Source: JBHHXR01 sp046757205
GTDB lineage: Bacteria > Pseudomonadota > Alphaproteobacteria > Rhodobacterales > Rhodobacteraceae
Reading direction: 5' to 3'
Length of the DNA stretch: 5,129 nt
Assembly (NCBI GenBank): GCA_046757205.1
Contig: JBHHXR010000222.1
Span: 1 to 5,129, forward strand
The notes under the pieces were generated by a model. It was not told the origin of the DNA, searched no databases, and was given only the letters and a program-made list of their open reading frames with translations. Below, piece after piece: positions 1 to 5,129 of this stretch. The position numbers and the translations under genes were made by a program. Numbering within the stretch: position 1 is the first letter of the stretch; every line of letters begins with the position of its first letter.

Positions 1-1455
1 GTCGCCGGTCTTTTTGCCCATGATGATCTCCACCAGCATCATCCGGTGCACCGGCGAGAAGAAATGGATGCCGATGTAGCCTGCCGGGTCGCGGCTGGCC
101 TCGGCCAGTTCGGTGATCGGCAGGGTCGAGGTGTTGGTGGCGAAGATGGCGTCCTCGCCGAGACTGGCTTCGGCGCGCTTGGTGACATCGGCCTTGAGCT
201 TGGGGTCCTCGAACACCGCCTCGACCACCAGATCGCAGCCCTTGAGCTTGCCATAGTCGGGCGTGGCGGTGACGCGGCCCAGCACCTCGGCGGCTTTCTC
301 CTCCGTTGTCTTGCGCCGCTTGACGCCGCCCTGAAGGATGCCCTCGACGCTGGCCCTGCCCTTGTCGGCGGCCTCCTGGTCGCGGTCGATCAGCACCACC
401 TCGATGCCGGCCATGGCGGCGACATAGGCGATGCCGGCGCCCATCATGCCGGCGCCGAGAACGCCGAGCTTCTTCACCCGCTGGTCTTCGGCCCGCGGCC
501 GCACGGCGCCCTTTTCCAGCGCCTGCTTGTTGATGAAGAGCGAGCGGATCATGGCTTCCGAAGACGGGTTCATCAGCACCTTGACGAACCAGCGCGCCTC
601 GATCTTCAGCGCCGTGTCGAACGGCACCAGCGCGCCTTCGTAGATCGCCGACAGAAGCGCGCGCGCCGCCGGGTAGACGCCGTGGGTCTTGGCGTGCACC
701 ATGGCCGCCGCGCCGACGAAGGTCATGTAGCCCGCCGGGTGGTAGGGCGCGCCGCCGGGGTATTTGTAGCCCTTGGCGTCCCACGGCTTGACGATGTCGG
801 CGTCCCTGGCCTCGCGCACCCACGCCTTGGCACGGTCGAGCAGTTCCTCGGGCGGCACCACCTCGTCGATCAGTCCGGCGCCCTTGGCCTTGGCGGGCGC
901 CAGCATCTTGCCTTCCAGACGCACCGGGGCGGCCGCCATCGGGCCGACCATGCGGGAATAGCGGGTGGTGCCGCCGCCGCCGGGAAACAGGCCGACGAGG
1001 ATTTCCGGCAGGCCGATCCTGGCCTTCGGATTGTCGGCTGCGAAACGCCGGTGGCAGGCCAGCGCGATCTCGGTGCCGATGCCGGCGCAGGTGCCGGGGA
1101 TGGCGCAGGCCACCGGCTTGCCGCCCTTGTTGGTCTTCGCATCCATACCGGCGCGTTCCAGCCGGCGCAGGGTGCCGTGGCCGCGCATCACCCAGTCGAA
1201 CATTGCCGCCGCCGGGTCGTCGCCGCCTTCGGCGCGCAGCTGCGCCAGCACGTTGAGGTCCATGCCGCCGGCGAAATCCTTCTTCGCCGAAGTGATGACG
1301 ATGCCTTTCACCGCCTCTTCGGCCAGCGCCTTGTCGATCAGCGTGCCGAATTCATCGTAGCCCTCGCGGGTCATCACGTTCATCGAGGTGCCCGGCCGAT
1401 CCCAGGCGATGACGGCGATGCCGTCCTTGTCGGTGTCGAATTTGAAATTGCTCAT
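1..1455 (-). CDS. fadJ: FadJ-type fatty acid oxidation multifunctional enzyme (enoyl-CoA hydratase / 3-hydroxyacyl-CoA dehydrogenase), N-terminal 485 residues; 3' end off the window
   Basis: Cytoplasmic beta-oxidation enzyme that hydrates trans-2-enoyl-CoA and then oxidises the 3-hydroxyacyl-CoA with NAD+. Residues 1 to about 190 form a crotonase domain: the oxyanion-hole segment FAGGMDL is at 61-67, and the two expected catalytic glutamates are E129 (in IGTE) and E151 (in GLPE). From residue 328 a Rossmann fold begins with GAGMMGAG (334-341) and the ribose-binding acid D357. The dehydrogenase His-Glu pair is H464 (GIHFFSPVHRM) and E476, with the same 12-residue spacing as in E. coli FadB. 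FadB/FadJ proteins have roughly 715-740 residues, so about two thirds is present and the C-terminal dimerisation-type domain lies beyond base 1. The frame stays open to the edge with no damage. The ATG overlaps the cupin stop by 4 nt (ATGA), and GGAG at 1467-1464 sits 8 nt upstream. The gene is last of the block visible here. Family assignment is firm; FadJ versus another FadB-like paralogue is less certain. Confidence 0.95.
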   Translation of the reverse strand, partial: MSNFKFDTDKDGIAVIAWDRPGTSMNVMTREGYDEFGTLIDKALAEEAVKGIVITSAKKDFAGGMDLNVLAQLRAEGGDDPAAAMFDWVMRGHGTLRRLERAGMDAKTNKGGKPVACAIPGTCAGIGTEIALACHRRFAADNPKARIGLPEILVGLFPGGGGTTRYSRMVGPMAAAPVRLEGKMLAPAKAKGAGLIDEVVPPEELLDRAKAWVREARDADIVKPWDAKGYKYPGGAPYHPAGYMTFVGAAAMVHAKTHGVYPAARALLSAIYEGALVPFDTALKIEARWFVKVLMNPSSEAMIRSLFINKQALEKGAVRPRAEDQRVKKLGVLGAGMMGAGIAYVAAMAGIEVVLIDRDQEAADKGRASVEGILQGGVKRRKTTEEKAAEVLGRVTATPDYGKLKGCDLVVEAVFEDPKLKADVTKRAEASLGEDAIFATNTSTLPITELAEASRDPAGYIGIHFFSPVHRMMLVEIIMGKKTGD

Positions 1456-1909
1456 GATCTTGTCTCCGCCATGCCGGTGGGAAGGGGTGTGCCGTCTTTT
1501 CGCGTGAAGCGGCCGAGGTCGCCGTGGATCTCGACGCGAAGATCGACGTCGGAATAGGTGCAGACGTCGCGGGCGACGCGGGTGCCGACAACCAGAAACC
1601 GTGCCTCGCGGTCCGAGCGGTTGATGAAATGGTGGCCGTTGGTGTCGCCCGCCGGAAAGGCCGCGCAGTCGCCGGGGCGCACCGCGGTCTCGCCCTCGGT
1701 CACCATGACGAACTCGTCCTCGGTCTCGCGCCAGTGGCGCAGGGAAGATTTGGAGCCGGGCTGCATGATCATCAGGCGCACGCCGAACTGCGTCAGCCCG
1801 CCGGCGTCGCCGAGCGACTGCCAGGCGCGGTTGCCCATCTCGGTCGCGTAGGGCTCCGGATAGGAGGAACCGGAGTCGACCGGCACCTTGTCGAGATCGA
1901 GAAGACCCA

Positions 1910-1910
<1 letters not shown>
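1452..1910 (-). CDS. Small cupin-domain protein (152 aa) with an altered metal-binding motif
   Basis: Single-domain cupin of unknown reaction, probably cytoplasmic (no signal peptide or membrane segment). Cupin motif 1 lies around G52-G73, with H59 and E66 in RHWRETEDEF. The second histidine of the usual HxH pair is replaced by R61 (codon CGC, one transition from CAC). Motif 2 is good: G80, P86, G88, H93 and N97. The stretch between the motifs is short. From memory of related proteins, which read like EDEFVYVLEGE...VLRPGDCAAF, about nine residues of the central beta-hairpin seem to be missing; this is unverified. The ATG at 1910 overlaps the thiolase stop by 1 nt (TGATG) and has no clear Shine-Dalgarno sequence, so expression probably depends on translational coupling. 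Its stop overlaps the fadJ start. Position between thiolase and fadJ suggests a role linked to the acyl-CoA substrate, but sequence alone cannot tell enzyme from non-catalytic binding protein. Confidence 0.88.
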
Positions 1911-3121
<1,211 letters not shown>

Positions 3122-3136
3122 TGTCGGTCCTCCGGT

Positions 3137-3778
3137 TCAGGCGGCGTCGGGCAGCGGGTGCCCGGGCATCAGCTCATAGGGGTGTTTCCAGCCGGGCAGG
3201 GCGGCGACGGCGCCGCGCCAGCGGTCGATGTTGGGATAATCGGCGAGGTCGATCCGGTACTCGCCGTCATAATAGAGATAGCCGAGGCAGGAGATGTCGG
3301 CCGTCGTCATCGCCTCGCCGACGATCCAGTCGCGGCCCGCAAGGTGGCCGTCCAGGATCTTCAGGGCCGAGCGTGCGCGGCCGAGCAGGAAGGCGATCAC
3401 GTCCTCGTTGCGCTTCTCTTCCGGCAGGTAGTTCAGCATGAAGCGCGCGGTGGCGATATACGAGGTCAGCTTGTGATTGTCCCACAGGGTCCAGCGCAGG
3501 ATCTCGCGGCGGTGCTCGGCGCTGGTGGCGCCGAATTTGCCGTGCTTCGACGACAGGTAGTCGAGGATGACGCCGGATTGCGTGAGCACGGTTTTGCCAT
3601 CGATCAGCGCCGGCACCTCGCCCATTTCGTTTATCGCCCGGTATTCCGGCGTGCGCGCACCGCCGTGGAAGAAATCGACCCAGATCGGTTCCCATTCCCG
3701 GCCGCACAGCTCCAGCATCAGCGCCGCCTTGTAGGAGTTGCCCGACTGGGCGAAGCAGTAGAGTTGGTAATCGGGCAC
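3137..3778 (-). CDS. Glutathione S-transferase family protein (213 aa)
   Basis: Soluble GST-fold protein expected to bind glutathione and act on an electrophilic or peroxidised substrate; the substrate is unknown. Residues 4 to about 78 form the thioredoxin-like domain. S12 or S15 in AQSGNSYKA sits where a catalytic Ser/Cys is expected. P56 in GEVPAL is the conserved cis-proline, and QSGVILDYL (67-75) is the glutathione gamma-glutamyl-binding segment. The C-terminal all-helical domain (about 88-205) carries the N-capping box T158-x-x-D161 in TTADIS. Length is typical. The start is GTG at 3778, placed 1 nt after the preceding gene's stop. AGGAG at 3792-3788 lies inside that gene's last codons, 9 nt upstream, and an in-frame TGA at 3796-3794 rules out a longer protein. 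Context ties it to the beta-oxidation genes directly downstream, which is uncommon for a general detoxification GST and hints at a pathway-specific role (inference). Confidence 0.92.
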   Translation of the reverse strand: MPDYQLYCFAQSGNSYKAALMLELCGREWEPIWVDFFHGGARTPEYRAINEMGEVPALIDGKTVLTQSGVILDYLSSKHGKFGATSAEHRREILRWTLWDNHKLTSYIATARFMLNYLPEEKRNEDVIAFLLGRARSALKILDGHLAGRDWIVGEAMTTADISCLGYLYYDGEYRIDLADYPNIDRWRGAVAALPGWKHPYELMPGHPLPDAA

Positions 3779-3779
3779 G

Positions 3780-4025
3780 TCAAATGGCTCCTGTCATTTT
3801 GTCTTTCGCGCTGCCGGTGGCCGGCGCGCCGTATACCTCGATGAATTCGCGGAAGACCTGATCAAGCCGCCCGTCGTCGGCGTACCGGTCGAGGTTCTCC
3901 AGCGGAACGGTCAGCAGATAATTGTTGCCGAGCCCGTAACGGCCGTTCAGTTCCCGCAGCTTGGCGTAAGCCGCTTCCGTCATGGCCGCATTGAACCGCT
4001 TTGGCAAGGGCAGCCGCTTGGGCAT
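3780..4025 (-). CDS. Small ribbon-helix-helix-like hypothetical protein (81 aa), first gene of the operon
   Basis: Not a protein I can name. It begins MPKRLPLPKRFNAAM and is basic at the N-terminus. The predicted layout is a short strand (RFNAA, 10-14), helix A (TEAAYAKLRELNGRYG, 16-31), a GNN turn (33-35) and helix B (NYLLTVPLENLDRYA, 35-49). That order resembles the ribbon-helix-helix DNA-binding fold of Arc/CopG-type regulators. A further acidic amphipathic helix (LDQVFREFIEVYG, about 54-66) and a loose tail follow. A proline within helix B (residue 41) is atypical. I chose ATG 4025 because GGAG at 4035-4032 lies 6 nt upstream and homology-like sequence starts there; the longer reading frame to 4100 would need a TTG start and adds low-complexity residues. 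Its stop is 1 nt before the GST start, so the two are coupled. It could be an operon autoregulator or just a conserved small protein; the fold call is inference. Confidence 0.75.
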   Translation of the reverse strand: MPKRLPLPKRFNAAMTEAAYAKLRELNGRYGLGNNYLLTVPLENLDRYADDGRLDQVFREFIEVYGAPATGSAKDKMTGAI

Positions 4026-4101
4026 CGTGATCTCCGGTCGATGAGATGGTCTTGGTTCGGTTGCTGCCAATAAGCGACCATGTGGCGCGAATGAAAGCAA
4101 A

Positions 4102-4111
4102 TTGATATCAA
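4102..4111. repeat. 10-bp perfect palindrome TTGATATCAA upstream of the fad operon
   Basis: A perfect uninterrupted inverted repeat, lying in a locally AT-rich patch of the 157-bp gap between tetR and the operon. It is unlike the TTGAAC-N3 sites near tetR, so a different regulator would be expected if it is functional. It is short enough to occur by chance. Confidence 0.3.
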
Positions 4112-4134
4112 ACCCCGCATCACAAAGCCGTCAA
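4105..4134 (-). promoter_or_regulatory. Weak candidate promoter of the GST-thiolase-cupin-fadJ operon
   Basis: On the minus strand TTGACG (4134-4129) is followed after 18 bp by TGATAT (4110-4105). The -35 is good and the -10 is poor. It is the best pair I find upstream of the first gene at 4025. It would give a leader of roughly 70 nt and place the TTGATATCAA palindrome over the -10. The operon promoter could equally be elsewhere or need an activator. Confidence 0.3.
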
Positions 4135-4182
4135 GGCGTGTCCTCGCGTCAAAGCCCGTGTGAACCGGGGCCGACCAGGTTT

Positions 4183-4776
4183 TCAGTTGGGGCTGCGCGC
4201 CGACACGAAAATCTCGATCAGAGTCCCGACCATCGCTGCCACGGTCTCGTGCTTGCTCAGACGGTTCGTCGCCGCCAGAGCATAGATGCCGTAAAGGCCG
4301 GCCCACAGCACGCGTGCGTCGTGCAGCCGCTCGCTCTCGCGTCCTTCGGGATAGAGCGGGGCTATGACCTGCTCGACGAGCCCCAGCAGCCTCGTGACGG
4401 CTCGGCTGTACGCTTCACTTCTTTCGTAGTCCGCAGGGAGTTGGTGGTTGATGATGGCGTTCCACCTGTTCTGGTTCGTATTCGCAAATGCGATGAAACG
4501 ATCCGCCAAGGCGTTCAGACGCTCTTGGGCTGGAGCGTCTGAGCGCGCGTCCTGGCAGTACTCGAAAAGCTCGGTGAGCGTTTCGGTGTTCATCCGCTCG
4601 GTCAGGTCGTCAAGGTTGTGAAAGACCTGGTAGAGGGTGCCGACCGTGTAACCGATTCGGTCCGCCACGGCGCGCGCGCGCAGGGATTGCAGCCCGCCCT
4701 GCGCGACGATTTCCTTGGCCGCGTCCAGCGCGAGGCGCTTCAGTTCCTCGCGCGAATGATCTGATCTTCTTGCCAT
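4183..4776 (-). CDS. TetR/AcrR-family transcriptional regulator (197 aa)
   Basis: Ligand-responsive DNA-binding repressor, acting as a dimer. The N-terminal domain (about 8-60) has the classic TetR pattern: helix 1 ELKRLALDAAKEIVAQGG, then SLRARAVADRIGYTVGTLYQVFHN (31-54), with recognition helix TVGTLYQVF at 44-52. The C-terminal ligand domain contains WAGLYGIYALA (158-168). This resembles the W-x3-H-G signature of the TetR 'WHG' C-terminal family with Tyr for His, so that subfamily is probable. Start choice: ATG 4776 has GAAGG at 4788-4784, 7 nt upstream. A GTG at 4809 would add 11 residues, but it lies inside an operator-like site at the predicted transcription start. It is transcribed divergently from a small membrane-protein gene. 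Three operator-like sites in the shared region suggest autorepression plus control of that gene. No matching site occurs upstream of the fad operon, so control of that operon is not supported by sequence. Confidence 0.93.
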   Translation of the reverse strand: MARRSDHSREELKRLALDAAKEIVAQGGLQSLRARAVADRIGYTVGTLYQVFHNLDDLTERMNTETLTELFEYCQDARSDAPAQERLNALADRFIAFANTNQNRWNAIINHQLPADYERSEAYSRAVTRLLGLVEQVIAPLYPEGRESERLHDARVLWAGLYGIYALAATNRLSKHETVAAMVGTLIEIFVSARSPN

Positions 4777-4801
4777 TTTGCCGCCTTCGCCGATCACACA
4801 A

Positions 4802-4816
4802 TTGAACACCGTTCTA
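4802..4816. promoter_or_regulatory. Operator-like site A (candidate TetR binding site)
   Basis: The sequence is TTGAAC-ACC-GTTCTA, an interrupted palindrome centred on 4809 in which 5 of 6 arm positions are complementary. It lies just downstream of the candidate -10 of the tetR promoter, over its predicted transcription start, where a bound dimer would block initiation. Binding by the adjacent TetR protein is inferred from position and repetition. Confidence 0.62.
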
Positions 4817-4844
4817 AAATATATTGAACAATGATTAATTTCAA
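4816..4844 (-). promoter_or_regulatory. Candidate tetR promoter
   Basis: On the minus strand, TTGAAA (4844-4839) and TATTTT (4821-4816) are separated by 17 bp, a good sigma-70-type layout. The predicted start is near 4809, leaving a leader of about 33 nt before the ATG at 4776. Operator-like site B fills the spacer and site A covers the start. Confidence 0.5.
4824..4838. promoter_or_regulatory. Operator-like site B (candidate TetR binding site)
   Basis: The sequence is TTGAAC-AAT-GATTAA, centred on 4831, with 4 of 6 arm positions complementary. It matches site C at 13 of 15 positions. It lies inside the spacer between the candidate -35 and -10 of the tetR promoter, and its first six bases double as the candidate -35 of the rightward promoter. 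One dimer here could therefore shut both promoters. Centre-to-centre distance to site A is 22 bp, about two helical turns. Confidence 0.58.
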
Positions 4845-4852
4845 GTTATATG
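4824..4852 (+). promoter_or_regulatory. Candidate promoter of the small membrane-protein gene
   Basis: TTGAAC (4824-4829) and TATATG (4847-4852) are separated by 17 bp. The predicted start falls near 4859, at the left edge of operator C, giving a leader of about 29 nt. The -35 is also the left arm of operator-like site B, and the promoter overlaps the opposing tetR promoter. Confidence 0.45.
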
Positions 4853-4877
4853 CCTTATTGAACGATGTTTAATAAGG
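4853..4877. promoter_or_regulatory. Operator-like site C within a 25-bp near-perfect palindrome
   Basis: The core TTGAAC-GAT-GTTTAA (4858-4872) shares the pattern of sites A and B. Here the symmetry extends outward through CCTTATT (4853-4859) and AATAAGG (4871-4877), giving a 25-bp palindrome centred on 4865 with 10 of 12 base pairs matched. It covers the predicted start of the rightward transcript, and its right edge overlaps the Shine-Dalgarno sequence of the small membrane-protein gene. It is probably the strongest operator of the three. It is 34 bp centre-to-centre from site B. Confidence 0.68.
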
Positions 4878-4887
4878 AGCGCTTCGG

Positions 4888-5129
4888 ATGATGATAAATA
4901 TCATAGGCATATTGGCGTTTGTCGGAGTACTTATGGCGGCTGTTGCGGTGCATATCCTAACGCTCATGTATTTTATGAGGAAAAATCCGCGTGAATTGCT
5001 GGACCTGTTGATAGCCGGTCCAAAGCCAGAAGCAAGAAGTGCAACTGAGCGCCTGGAAACCGGCAATTCTTACCCCGAAATGGGCGAATTGGAAGGAAAT
5101 GGAAAGCAGGGTCTTTCCGCATCGAAATA
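4888..5129 (+). CDS. Small single-pass membrane protein, first 80 residues; runs to the right edge
   Basis: I do not recognise this protein. The start ATG at 4888 (a second ATG follows at once) has a strong AAGGAG at 4874-4879, 8 nt upstream. Residues 3-30 (IIGILAFVGVLMAAVAVHILTLMYF core) form one clear hydrophobic helix. RKNPR directly after it suggests that the C-terminal part is cytoplasmic and the N-terminus outside. The rest is polar, Glu/Gly-rich and probably flexible. The frame is open to the last base; the window ends in TA at codon 81, so the next base could give a stop (TAA/TAG) or tyrosine. GC is about 47%, well below the fad genes. It uses codons rare in high-GC genomes (ATA four times, AGA, AGG, CTA), which may point to recent acquisition or a low-expression accessory gene. 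It faces the TetR gene and is probably its regulatory target, perhaps the first gene of a transport or stress operon beyond the window. Confidence 0.72.
   Translation, partial: MMINIIGILAFVGVLMAAVAVHILTLMYFMRKNPRELLDLLIAGPKPEARSATERLETGNSYPEMGELEGNGKQGLSASK

Noticed and set aside
46..1557. Long plus-strand open frame of 503 codons opposite fadJ
   Set aside because: It is antisense to a clearly conserved fadJ frame. The product is rich in His/Gly/Ala/Asp with no recognisable domain, as expected for the complement of GC-rich coding DNA.
4026..4100. Longer form of the RHH-like protein starting at 4100
   Set aside because: It would use a TTG codon, has no good ribosome site, and adds a low-complexity extension, while ATG 4025 has GGAG 6 nt upstream.
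4155..4182. Possible terminator after tetR (CCCG...CGGG and AACC...GGTT pairings)
   Set aside because: Stems are only about 4 bp or imperfect and no U-rich tract follows on the minus strand, so an intrinsic terminator is not supported.
4026..4182. Search for the TTGAAC-N3 operator upstream of the fad operon
   Set aside because: Only an isolated TGAACC-like half was found (near 4161), without the matching arm; direct control of the operon by the neighbouring TetR is not supported.
4102..4542. Plus-strand open frame of 146 codons opposite the tetR gene
   Set aside because: It is antisense to the TetR coding frame and its product shows no motif.
4777..4809. Longer TetR protein starting with GTG at 4809
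   Set aside because: The codon lies inside operator-like site A, at the predicted transcript start; ATG 4776 has a better ribosome site and matches the usual TetR N-terminus.
4869..5066. Minus-strand open frame of 65 codons opposite the small membrane-protein gene
   Set aside because: No ribosome site of note and no motif; the plus-strand frame has a strong AAGGAG, correct spacing and a clean transmembrane helix.

Overview
The window looks like chromosomal DNA from a high-GC alphaproteobacterium, most likely in the Rhizobiales/Hyphomicrobiales. This rests on protein style (FadJ-type multifunctional enzyme, thiolase ending in ...ATIIERV, AcrR-like TetR regulator), on strong GC bias (a 60-base sample in the thiolase gene, 2041-2100, is 70% GC) and on tightly packed genes. 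The genus cannot be fixed from the sequence.

From 4025 leftwards to base 1 there is one tight minus-strand gene block. In order of transcription it holds an 81-residue ribbon-helix-helix-like small protein (4025-3780), a glutathione S-transferase family protein (3778-3137), a FadA/AtoB-type thiolase (3121-1910), a small cupin protein (1910-1452) and a FadJ-type enoyl-CoA hydratase/3-hydroxyacyl-CoA dehydrogenase (1455 to beyond the left edge). Gaps are +1, +15, -1 and -4 nt, so this reads as a single translationally coupled operon. FadJ hydrates enoyl-CoA and oxidises the 3-hydroxyacyl-CoA; the thiolase cleaves the resulting 3-ketoacyl-CoA to acetyl-CoA. Together they cover the last three steps of a beta-oxidation cycle. 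The GST and the cupin are unusual passengers and suggest either a specialised acyl substrate or a protective role. No acyl-CoA dehydrogenase or acyl-CoA ligase is in view.

4026-4182 is the intergenic region upstream of that operon. It holds a 10-bp perfect palindrome, a spaced direct repeat and only a weak promoter candidate.

From 4183 to the right edge lies a divergent pair: a TetR/AcrR-family repressor on the minus strand (4776-4183) and a small single-pass membrane protein on the plus strand (4888 to beyond the right edge). The DNA between them is very AT-rich (26% GC over 4801-4870). It contains three similar 15-bp operator-like sites of the form TTGAAC-N3-G(T/A)T(T/C)(A/T)A, placed on the candidate promoter elements of both genes. 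The arrangement predicts that the TetR protein represses itself and the membrane-protein gene. This is the most striking regulatory structure in the window. No RNA genes, insertion sequences or CRISPR arrays were seen.
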